7,092 nucleotides of DNA, from assembly GCA_030590185.1 (NCBI GenBank), contig JAUUZB010000180.1:1-7092 (forward strand). The letters are read 5' to 3'. Origin of the DNA: Deltaproteobacteria bacterium. Its GTDB lineage: Bacteria > Myxococcota > XYA12-FULL-58-9 > JAUUZB01. This document shows, one piece after another, positions 1 through 5,686 of this stretch. Within the stretch, counting starts at the first letter, position 1. Every line of letters begins with the position of its first letter. The notes beneath the pieces are model-generated. The model worked only from the letters and a program-made list of their open reading frames with translations, made no database searches and was not told the origin of the DNA. The position numbers were made by a program, and so were the translations under genes.

Positions 1-25
1 GGGGGGGGGGGGGGGGGGGGGGGGG
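1..25. other. Poly-G run at window start, probable sequencing or contig-end artefact
   Basis: The first 25 bases are all G. Uninterrupted G runs at a contig end are a known artefact of two-colour sequencing chemistry, where no signal is read as G. The next bases, up to about position 40, are also G/T-only apart from the artefact and may be poor quality. I read this as the edge of an assembled contig and not as biology. A genuine G-tract capable of forming a quadruplex cannot be excluded from sequence alone. Confidence 0.75.
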
Positions 26-201
26 TTGGGTTTTGGTGGGCCGACGGTTCGAGAGAGGGGAGGGCGCCGATGATGTTCGTGTTGGTGAGCGGCGGATTCC
101 CGGGGGAGGTGGTCTCGCCCCCCGGCCTGGTGCACAGCCCGTTTCGTCAGGATCGGGTGGTGGGGCAGTGGCGAACCTATCGCGGGGGAGCCTAGGGGCG
201 G

Positions 202-218
202 TTGGCGTACGGCTTGCT
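202..218 (+). promoter_or_regulatory. Candidate sigma-54 (-24/-12) promoter upstream of the barrel gene
   Basis: The sequence TTGGCGTACGGCTTGCT has the GG (204-205) and GC (216-217) dinucleotides separated by exactly ten bases, as in sigma-54 promoters, and it matches the TTGGC and TTGCT blocks of that consensus. The central ACG part of the consensus is not matched. Transcription would start near 229, giving a leader of about 26 nt that contains the ribosome binding site. The operon encodes an AAA+ regulator of the sigma-54 activator superfamily, which makes the match more interesting, but chance occurrence in GC-rich DNA is possible. Confidence 0.4.
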
Positions 219-240
219 GAACCCAGAGATGCAGGTTGGT

Positions 241-248
241 GAGGAGGG
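241..248 (+). promoter_or_regulatory. Ribosome binding site of the Omp85-like gene
   Basis: GAGGAGGG is a strong Shine-Dalgarno sequence six bases before the ATG at 255. It supports this start over the in-frame ATG codons at 267 and 270. Confidence 0.75.
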
Positions 249-254
249 CAGGCG

Positions 255-1562
255 ATGCAGATTTCAATGATGTTGACCCTGGCGCTCGTTGCGTCACCGG
301 CCGACATGACCGACGCGCCGGACGCCCCCGGGGCCGAGCCCGGAGTTGTTGACGGGGCGGCGGAACAGGAGACGGTCGCTGATCCCGAGGCCGTCGACCC
401 CAACCGCCTCGAGATCGGCGGCACGCCGGCCCTCGGTTATGACAACAACACCGGCTTCGCCTTCGGGGCGATCGTCACCCTCGCCAAATTCTCCGAGGAG
501 GACGATCCGTACGCCTGGCGGCTCGAAGCCCTGGCCTATATGTCGGTGATGGAGCTCGAAGCAGGCCGCTGGGATTTTCCGTTCCACGATCACCACGTCC
601 TGTTCGACGCGCCGGGCCTTTGGGACGGCCGCCTGCGCCTCAACCTCAAAGTTGCCTTCTCGCGTACCCTCAACAACGGTTACTACGGTTTTGGCAACGG
701 CGCGGCGTACGACGAATCCCTCGAGGCGGCCAACTCGACCTACTACCAATACGATTGGATCCATCCCCACGCCGACGCTAAGGCGCGCATCCGACTCTGG
801 CACGGCGACCTCGGCAAGCTCGATCTGATCGCCGGCACCGGCTTCACCTACAACGTGATCAACGTCTTTGACGGGAGCCTGCTCGCCGGGGATCTCGCCG
901 GCGGGAGCGGCTCGGTGGTTCAGGATCTGGTGGTCGGCGCCAGCAATCACAGCTTGTTGACCGGCATCGTGGGTGTGAGTTGGGACACCCGGGACCACGA
1001 CTTTTCGCCCAGCCGCGGCATGTTTCACGAAGTCTCCCTGCGCGGCGGTGCCGGGCTCGGCGAAGGCTTCGGCTACGGAGGCGCCAACGCCACGTCGCGC
1101 TTCTTCTTCCCGTTGTGGGGAGAGTACTGCGTATTGGCCGCCCGGATGATGGTCGACGTGAGCTTTGGGGACGTGCCTATCTACCTGCTGCCGAGCCATG
1201 AAGGCCTCTACCCGGGTGACACCACCGGCGGCGCGAGCTCGATCCGTGGCGTGCCCGGCAAGCGCTACCACGGCAAGGTCAAGGTGCTCGGGAACCTCGA
1301 GTTGCGCTCAAAAATTCTCCCGTTCGAGATCTATGGCGAGCGTTTCAACCTCGGCGCCATCACCTTCGTCGACGCCGGCCGGGTTTGGGCCGAGCTCGAG
1401 CCCCGCCCGGATCTGGATGACGGCGGCGCCCGCTACAAGGTCGGGGCCGGCGGTGGCCTGCGCCTGCAATGGGGGGAGACCTTCATCCTGCGGGGTGACG
1501 TCGCCTACTCGCCCACCGAGGACACGTTGGGCTATTACGTCGATATCAACCACATCTTCTGA
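255..1562 (+). CDS. POTRA-less Omp85/BamA-like outer-membrane beta-barrel protein
   Basis: A 435-residue outer-membrane protein of the Omp85 (BamA/TamA, surface antigen D15) superfamily. Residues 1-20 form a short hydrophobic stretch that may be a weak Sec signal; residues 20-50 are acidic and Asp/Pro-rich. From about residue 52 the chain alternates polar and hydrophobic residues in strand-sized blocks and ends in Phe435, as expected of a barrel substrate of the Bam complex. Two family motifs are visible: a WDTRDHDFSPSRG block at 243-255, and SSIRG at 328-332 with a downstream NLELRSK, equivalent to the (V/I)RG(F/Y) motif in loop L6. There is no room for POTRA repeats, so this is a barrel-only member, roughly half the length of BamA. 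Omp85 members insert or translocate proteins, but without POTRA domains that role is only inferred. The regulator gene follows after 12 nt, so the two are probably co-transcribed. Confidence 0.85.
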   Translation: MQISMMLTLALVASPADMTDAPDAPGAEPGVVDGAAEQETVADPEAVDPNRLEIGGTPALGYDNNTGFAFGAIVTLAKFSEEDDPYAWRLEALAYMSVMELEAGRWDFPFHDHHVLFDAPGLWDGRLRLNLKVAFSRTLNNGYYGFGNGAAYDESLEAANSTYYQYDWIHPHADAKARIRLWHGDLGKLDLIAGTGFTYNVINVFDGSLLAGDLAGGSGSVVQDLVVGASNHSLLTGIVGVSWDTRDHDFSPSRGMFHEVSLRGGAGLGEGFGYGGANATSRFFFPLWGEYCVLAARMMVDVSFGDVPIYLLPSHEGLYPGDTTGGASSIRGVPGKRYHGKVKVLGNLELRSKILPFEIYGERFNLGAITFVDAGRVWAELEPRPDLDDGGARYKVGAGGGLRLQWGETFILRGDVAYSPTEDTLGYYVDINHIF

Positions 1563-1563
1563 C

Positions 1564-1568
1564 AGGAG
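1564..1568 (+). promoter_or_regulatory. Ribosome binding site deciding a GTG start for the regulator
   Basis: AGGAG lies six bases before the GTG at 1575, in the 12-nt gap after the barrel gene's stop. The receiver domain begins immediately after this GTG, which fixes the start. Confidence 0.75.
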
Positions 1569-1574
1569 ACACCG

Positions 1575-3371
1575 GTGGCGACGATACTCGTAGTTGAAGA
1601 CGAGCAGGACATGCTCGAGGTGATCGCCTACAACCTCGAGCGTGCCGGCCACACGGTGCTGCGCGCCGGCCATGGTCGCGCCGCCCTCGAACAACTCGAC
1701 CAGCAGATCCCAAACCTGATCGTCTCCGACATCATGATGCCGCAGATGGACGGCCTCGAGCTGTGCGCCGAGGTGCGGTCACGGCCGGAGACCGCCTTGA
1801 CGCCCTTTTTGTTCGTGACTGCCAAGGGTGGGGCGGAGGACAAGTATGCCGGCCTGCGCGCCGGGGCGGATGACTACATCGTCAAGCCCTTCGAGCTCGA
1901 CGACCTGATCGCGCGGGTCAATGGGCGGCTCGAGCAGAACGAGCGGCTGCGCAAACTGCACGAGCAGATCCAACAGAACCAGACCGGCGTGGAACAAACC
2001 GCCGAGCCGGGGTTGTTGCGCGACGCCCGGCGGGAGCGTTCGCGGTTGGTCAGCGAGGTCCGTGAGCAGGGAGCCATCGGATACCTGCCGCCGGTGCCAG
2101 CCGCCGGTGGTCTGCGGGCCAAGCTCCAACGCTTCGAGGAACGTTGGCCGCGTCTCGGGGAGATACGCCGGACCTCGCTGGTCGGCGAGAGCCCAGCCTT
2201 CCTCGAGGTGTTCGAAGAGATCGTGATCGCGGCGGCGAGCAACGACCCGGTGTTGATCCTCGGCGAGACCGGCACCGGTAAAACCGCGGTGGCCGAGGCG
2301 ATCCATGCCTGCGGCCAGCGGGCAGAGCAGAGCATGCGCACGGTCAGCTGCGCCGAGCTCAGCGCCGGGGACCCGACCATCGCCGGCGCCAAGCTGTTCG
2401 GTTATGGCGAGAACAGCGGCTTGCAAAACCTGCCGCGCTCCGGACAACCGGGGCTCCTCGCCGAGAGCGACGGCGGCGCCTTGTTCCTCGACGAGGTGGC
2501 GTTGCTCCCGGCCCAGGCCCGGGCCCTGCTCTTGTTGCCCCTCGAGGGTCGGCCCTTTAACCCGGCGGTCGGCACCGGCGGCGAGCGGCGGGTCGACGTC
2601 AAGTTCATCTTCGCCACCAACCGCGATCTGGCGACCGAGGTAGAGGAGGGGCGTTTCCCCCGCGATCTGTTCGAGCGGCTGGCCGGGGAGGAGGTCCGTT
2701 TGCCTTCGTTGCGTGAGCGCGGCGACGACATCCTGCGCCTGGCGGAGCATTTCCTGGCCGCGGCCGCCAAAGAGGCGGGCGGTGGTACGTGTCCTGAATT
2801 GACACGGGAGTCCCGGGCCCTGTTGAGCAACTACGGCTGGCCAGGGAACGTGCGCGAGCTGCGGCGCACCGTGCGCCAGGCCTTTCGTCGGGCCGATGTC
2901 GCGGGCAGCGGTGTCCTCGAACCGGCCCACTTCCCGGAGAGCCTAGTCGCCCCCCCATCCGCACGCGCCTCGACGCCGCTGTCGACCGGAAACCCGGCTC
3001 CCTCCGACGCGCCGTTCTCGCAGCGGGAGCGGGGTGAGCTCGACGCCTTGCGCGCCACCGGCTTCGTGATCGGGGCGGCCGAGGCGGCGCTCGGCTACAG
3101 CTCCAGGTCGCGCACCCTCTCCCACCGCCTGCGCGGGCTCGGCCTCAAGGCGTTGAGCAGTTGCGAGTGGGAGGTCGATCGCGCCGCGGCCCTGTTGGCC
3201 GGTGCCGATCCAGGGCTCGTGGCGACTGTGGCGCGGCGTCTGCGCAGTCAGCTCGATGGCCTAGCCGCCAAGCTCGACGAGCCGAACACCAAGGTCCTGT
3301 CCCACTTGCTCGCTGAGCACCGGCCGTATGCCCTGGAGGCGCTGGCGATGTTGCGTGAACGGTCGGGTTGA
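1575..3371 (+). CDS. Response regulator with receiver, AAA+ (sigma-54-activator type) and Fis-type HTH domains, lacking a GAFTGA loop
   Basis: A 598-residue NtrC-like regulator starting at GTG. The receiver domain (about 3-120) has acidic Asp9/Glu10, phospho-acceptor Asp52 (SDIMMPQMDG), Thr82 and Lys104 (VKPF). A charged linker (120-200) precedes the AAA+ domain: Walker A GETGTGKT (230-237), Walker B ALFLDE (302-307), sensor I region FATNR (346-350), the FPRDLFERL and RLPSLRER arginine blocks (361-369, 375-382) and GWPGNVREL (421-429). After LFGYGE, where the family carries GAFTGA, the sequence reads NSGLQNLPRSG, so the sigma-54-contacting loop is missing or replaced. A Fis-like helix-turn-helix lies at about 487-525, followed by a helical extension of some 70 residues not usual in NtrC. 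No histidine kinase is present here. It probably binds DNA and hydrolyses ATP in response to phosphorylation; whether it activates sigma-54 is uncertain. Confidence 0.9.
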   Translation: MATILVVEDEQDMLEVIAYNLERAGHTVLRAGHGRAALEQLDQQIPNLIVSDIMMPQMDGLELCAEVRSRPETALTPFLFVTAKGGAEDKYAGLRAGADDYIVKPFELDDLIARVNGRLEQNERLRKLHEQIQQNQTGVEQTAEPGLLRDARRERSRLVSEVREQGAIGYLPPVPAAGGLRAKLQRFEERWPRLGEIRRTSLVGESPAFLEVFEEIVIAAASNDPVLILGETGTGKTAVAEAIHACGQRAEQSMRTVSCAELSAGDPTIAGAKLFGYGENSGLQNLPRSGQPGLLAESDGGALFLDEVALLPAQARALLLLPLEGRPFNPAVGTGGERRVDVKFIFATNRDLATEVEEGRFPRDLFERLAGEEVRLPSLRERGDDILRLAEHFLAAAAKEAGGGTCPELTRESRALLSNYGWPGNVRELRRTVRQAFRRADVAGSGVLEPAHFPESLVAPPSARASTPLSTGNPAPSDAPFSQRERGELDALRATGFVIGAAEAALGYSSRSRTLSHRLRGLGLKALSSCEWEVDRAAALLAGADPGLVATVARRLRSQLDGLAAKLDEPNTKVLSHLLAEHRPYALEALAMLRERSG

Positions 3372-3391
3372 GGCTGGGCGTCAGGCGAGCA
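3372..3391. other. 20-nt gap between convergent stop codons
   Basis: The plus-strand regulator gene and the minus-strand PEGA gene end tail to tail with 20 nt between them. I see no strong GC-rich hairpin with a T-run on either strand, so no intrinsic terminator can be assigned, and transcripts probably overlap at their 3' ends. Confidence 0.5.
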
Positions 3392-4270
3392 TCATTGGAG
3401 CATGCCGGGCGTGATGATCAGCTTCTCGCTGGCGTTGTCCTCGAACAGAACGCGCGTCACGTACGTGGCGCCGTCGGCGCAGGTGACTTTCACCTCGTGC
3501 TCCCCGGGGGGCACCATCTTTTTGAACAGCGGCGCGGTGCCGATCAGCTGGTCCGCCACGTACACCGAGCAGTGCGAGCGACCGACGGTCATCACGCTGA
3601 ACAGGCTGGGGACCATCTCGGCGCCGAGCTGATCGCAGTCCGAGGCGGTGGCGCGCCCGCGTAGCCGGATCGGGGCTTCGGCGTTGCCGAGCTCCCCGGG
3701 CCCGTTGCCCAGGTCGTCAAAGGCCTCGATGTAGTAGCTGAGCCGCGCGGCGCCGGAACGCGCCGGTATGAAGGCCGCCATCCCCCGCGTCTGCATCACC
3801 AGCGGCACGCCGACCCAGCTCGGATCAGCGTCGTAGCGAAAGTAGACCCGTGGCTCGAAGAGGTCGCGGTCGTCGTGGAAGATCGCCAGGATGGTGACCG
3901 GCTCGCCGCTCGCGAAGTCGTCGCAGGGTGAATGGGAGATCATCGGTGCGGTGTGGTCGTCGTGGGCGTCGAGAAGGTTGTAAACGATACGCACCGGGTG
4001 TCGGGCGTTGTGGACCGTCACCTGCTTGAGCTGGCGCATGCCGGTCGGGGGATCCCAGGCCATGACGCGGTGTTTACCGGGGGGGAGGGTGATCCGGCGC
4101 TCGAGGGCGGCCGGCTGTAGGGTCTGCTGGCCGACGATCACCACGCAGGGGGACTCGAGGCAGATCACCTCGACGGTCGCCGAGGCGGCGAGGGCGCTGC
4201 TAGGGCTGGCGGTCAGCATCGACGCAGCGAGCAGCCCGACCAGCCCGCCTGGCGTGCCGCGGCCGATCAT
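3392..4270 (-). CDS. Secreted protein with two PEGA-like modules flanking an Ig-like core
   Basis: A 292-residue exported protein of unknown specific function. Residues 1-28 are a Sec signal peptide with a hydrophobic stretch and a likely cleavage after SSALA. Residues 32-97 resemble a PEGA module (LPPGKHRV followed by short strands). Residues 108-205 look like an Ig-like beta-sandwich, with VYFRYD and SYYIEAFDDLGN resembling strands of secreted Ig-type repeats. Residues 228-288 form a clearer PEGA module, with CSVYVADQLIGTAPLFKKM and PPGEHEVKV. Cysteines at 37, 42, 116, 212, 234 and 264 could form disulfides in the periplasm. PEGA modules usually occur in surface proteins and are thought to bind cell-envelope material. 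Its ATG overlaps the upstream gene's stop as ATGA, so it is translationally coupled and last in a three-gene operon. A GGGTGA element four bases before the start may act as a Shine-Dalgarno site. Confidence 0.8.
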   Translation of the reverse strand: MIGRGTPGGLVGLLAASMLTASPSSALAASATVEVICLESPCVVIVGQQTLQPAALERRITLPPGKHRVMAWDPPTGMRQLKQVTVHNARHPVRIVYNLLDAHDDHTAPMISHSPCDDFASGEPVTILAIFHDDRDLFEPRVYFRYDADPSWVGVPLVMQTRGMAAFIPARSGAARLSYYIEAFDDLGNGPGELGNAEAPIRLRGRATASDCDQLGAEMVPSLFSVMTVGRSHCSVYVADQLIGTAPLFKKMVPPGEHEVKVTCADGATYVTRVLFEDNASEKLIITPGMLQ

Positions 4271-4947
4271 CGTTTCACCCGGTAGCGGCAGTAGAGCTCA
4301 TCCCCTTCGCGATGGACCGCCGCCAGTTCCAGATGCCGTTGGCTCGCCATGGCCAGTCCGTCGCCGGCGATGATGGTCGGCGCGTCTCGACCGCCGAGCA
4401 ACGCCGGCGCGATGGTGACGTTGAGCTCGTCGAAGAGGTCGGCGGCCAGAAAGCCCCAGTTGAGCTCGGCGCCGCCTTCGACCAGCAGGCGCCTGACACC
4501 TTCGGCGTGGAGACGCTCGACAAGGGCTTGCAGATCGACGATCGTGTCGCCGAGGGACCAGATCTCGGCCAGGTTGCTGACCTCGGTGACCCGCTCTCCC
4601 GGGTTGCCCGCCACGGTGACCACGATGCAGCGGCCCGGCGGGGAGGTGAAGAACCGGGCGGAGAGATCCAGGTCGAGGTCCCCGCTGACCACCAGCGAGA
4701 GAATCGGCTCGTCGTGCCCGCGGCCTGTCCGTTGAGCGCGCAGCTGCGGGTCGCGCACGTCGAGGGGCGGGTCGTCGGCCCGCAGGGTTCCGGCACCGAT
4801 CACGATCGCGTCCGCCTCGGCGCGCAGCCGATCCATCTGTTCGCGATCGTAGTCGGAGGTGAAGCGTGGATGCTCGCGCGCCGCCGAGGTGATTTTGCCG
4901 TCGACGGTCATCGCCATGTTGAGAAAAATAAAGGGGCGCGCGCTCAT
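4267..4947 (-). CDS. RibD C-terminal/dihydrofolate-reductase-like NADPH-dependent reductase
   Basis: A 226-residue stand-alone reductase of the RibD C-terminal family. Visible family blocks are FIFLNMAMTVDGKI (6-19), HPRFTS (26-31), the AIVIGAGTLRADDPPLDVR segment (47-65) and LLVEGGAELNWGFL (154-167) followed by FDELNVTIAPALLGG (172-186). No zinc-binding deaminase domain precedes it. In riboflavin synthesis this fold reduces the ribosylaminopyrimidine 5'-phosphate with NADPH. Stand-alone members also act in other pteridine reactions, and mycobacterial Rv2671 can reduce dihydrofolate. Coupling to a FolE-like enzyme makes a pterin or folate substrate plausible, but the substrate cannot be read from sequence. 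The start at 4947 is chosen because the family homology begins there and its ATG overlaps the folE-like stop as ATGA. The same frame stays open upstream to 5397, but that part is out-of-frame folE-like sequence. Confidence 0.88.
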   Translation of the reverse strand: MSARPFIFLNMAMTVDGKITSAAREHPRFTSDYDREQMDRLRAEADAIVIGAGTLRADDPPLDVRDPQLRAQRTGRGHDEPILSLVVSGDLDLDLSARFFTSPPGRCIVVTVAGNPGERVTEVSNLAEIWSLGDTIVDLQALVERLHAEGVRRLLVEGGAELNWGFLAADLFDELNVTIAPALLGGRDAPTIIAGDGLAMASQRHLELAAVHREGDELYCRYRVKR

Positions 4948-5504
4948 CGCGGCCGGATCGCCGCCATCAACCCGGCGCGCAGCTCGCGGGTCTGGGCCCG
5001 GGGCCCGGAGGCCGCCCAGGTGAGGGCTCGAGCCCGATGTGCCCGCGGCTTGGTCAGGTTGTGGCACGGGTGCCGGGCCTCGATGACACAGACCGCGGCG
5101 GTGGCCCCGAGGTGCTCGATCATGCTCTCGACGATCAGGGTAGAGGCCTGCTCCTGGAGGATCAGACGCGACGTGCAGGCGTGGATCAGATCCGACAGCC
5201 GGCCAAAGCTGGCCACCCGTCCGCCCGGGACATATCCCAGGTGGGCCTGCCCAAAAGCGACCGTCAGGTGGTGGGGACAAACCAGGTGCACGTCGACGTC
5301 GAGCAGGCTCACCGGATCGCAGCTCCGACAAACAGTCCCGCCCCGCAGCAGCGCCGCGAGATCGACATCCTGTCCGCTCAGCAGCTGGTCGTGCCACAGG
5401 GCCGCCACCCGCTTGGGGGTCTTCTGCAGATCGCCCGTCGCTGCCACGCCCCAGGAGCGCAACAGCTCGCGGATCGCGGTCTCCGTTTTTCGCCGGCTAG
5501 GCAT
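4944..5504 (-). CDS. folE: Divergent GTP cyclohydrolase I (FolE family)
   Basis: A 186-residue enzyme of the T-fold GTP cyclohydrolase I family, which makes 7,8-dihydroneopterin triphosphate from GTP as the first step to folate and other pterins. The family spine is clear: KTPKRVA (28-34), LLSGQD (41-46), VDVHLVCPHHL (70-80), AHLGYVPGGRV (87-97), RLILQEQ (113-119) and IEARHPC (141-147). Cys76, His79 and Cys147 match the zinc ligands, and His78, His145, Gln117 and Glu118 match catalytic or guanine-binding positions. It departs from the family at several triphosphate contacts: the usual Ser-Lys pair aligns to Gly101-Arg102, the Arg shortly after it to Asp105, and the Arg-Gly after the last zinc Cys to Thr151-Lys152. 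It may therefore use an altered substrate. It heads the operon with the RibD-like reductase. The gene symbol marks the family, not proven activity. Confidence 0.85.
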   Translation of the reverse strand: MPSRRKTETAIRELLRSWGVAATGDLQKTPKRVAALWHDQLLSGQDVDLAALLRGGTVCRSCDPVSLLDVDVHLVCPHHLTVAFGQAHLGYVPGGRVASFGRLSDLIHACTSRLILQEQASTLIVESMIEHLGATAAVCVIEARHPCHNLTKPRAHRARALTWAASGPRAQTRELRAGLMAAIRPR

Positions 5505-5535
5505 CGCTCGTCGCCCAAGATACCCAAGATCGAAG
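5505..5535. promoter_or_regulatory. Short leader of the folE-like operon with an 8-bp direct repeat
   Basis: On the minus strand, ATCTTGGG occurs twice with one base between (plus-strand CCCAAGAT at 5514-5521 and 5523-5530), immediately upstream of the start at 5504. No strong Shine-Dalgarno sequence or clear -35/-10 pair is visible. The operon promoter must lie here or within the palindromic repeat just upstream, whose TATATA could act as a -10. This is suggestive only. Confidence 0.25.
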
Positions 5536-5572
5536 ATGGTATATAGTGGTGTCAGGCACTACTATATACCAT
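5536..5572. repeat. Palindromic repeat, left copy (37 bp hairpin)
   Basis: Two 16-base arms, ATGGTATATAGTGGTG and CACTACTATATACCAT, flank the five bases TCAGG. They pair fully except for one G-T wobble, so the unit can form a long hairpin. Its core GTGTCAGGCAC resembles the palindromes of REP sequences associated with RAYT transposases. The same unit occurs inverted at 5696-5732. Confidence 0.85.
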
Positions 5573-5575
5573 TTA

Positions 5576-5671
5576 ATGGCGTGCAATATTGAGCAGTTAC
5601 GGCACAACAAGGACCGTGGCATCGCCTCGGAACTCACAATCACCCCTGGCATCACGATGGAAACCGCGTAA
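5576..5671 (+). other. 31-codon open frame inside the repeat-bounded island, possible remnant
   Basis: ATG at 5576 to TAA at 5669-5671 gives 31 residues beginning MACNIEQLRHNKDRG and ending GITMETA. It starts three bases after the left hairpin and ends shortly before the A-run and the right hairpin. The composition is protein-like, but no ribosome binding site precedes it and I recognise no family. It may be the fused ends of an internally deleted gene once carried by the element, or chance. Confidence 0.25.
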
Positions 5672-5686
5672 CTCTTTGAGATCAAT

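Larger units (their letters stand above)
26..254 (+). other. Leader region with no convincing gene; possible 3' end of an unknown gene
   Basis: This GC-rich stretch precedes the first clear gene. One plus-strand frame is open from about position 28 to a TAG at 193-195. It contains ATG codons at 70 and 73, giving 41 residues from the first ATG, and has high G/C at third codon positions, so it could be the tail of a truncated upstream gene. A 69-codon open frame at 33-242 overlaps it in another frame and has Gly/Arg-rich composition typical of chance frames. Neither resembles a family I recognise. The last 50 bases hold the sigma-54-like element and the ribosome binding site annotated separately. 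Confidence 0.3.

Noticed and set aside
33..242. 69-codon open frame before the barrel gene
   Set aside because: It has no ribosome binding site, Gly/Arg-rich chance-like composition, and covers the candidate promoter. I saw no homology.
294..1271. 325-codon minus-strand open frame opposite the barrel gene
   Set aside because: It is a shadow of the Omp85-like gene in GC-rich DNA, with low-complexity Val/Ala/Arg-rich composition and no family motifs. The plus-strand frame has clear Omp85 motifs and a ribosome binding site.
1779..2930. 383-codon minus-strand open frame opposite the regulator
   Set aside because: It is antisense to the receiver and AAA+ coding sequence, which carries all family motifs. 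The antisense translation shows none.
3372..3410. Bidirectional terminator between convergent genes
   Set aside because: Only a 4-bp GCAT/ATGC pairing is visible and there is no T-run on either side, so it does not support a terminator.
4948..5397. Long N-terminal extension of the RibD-C frame
   Set aside because: The extension is out-of-frame folE-like sequence rich in Arg, Pro and Gly. RibD-C homology begins at the ATG at 4947, which overlaps the upstream stop.
4312..5592. 426-codon plus-strand open frame across the folE-like/RibD-C region
   Set aside because: It is antisense to two well-supported enzymes and a product of codon bias. Its translation has no recognisable domain.
5497..5685. 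62-codon minus-strand frame through the left palindrome
   Set aside because: It overlaps the folE-like start, runs through the hairpin repeat and has no recognisable domain. The mixed origin of the DNA argues against a gene.
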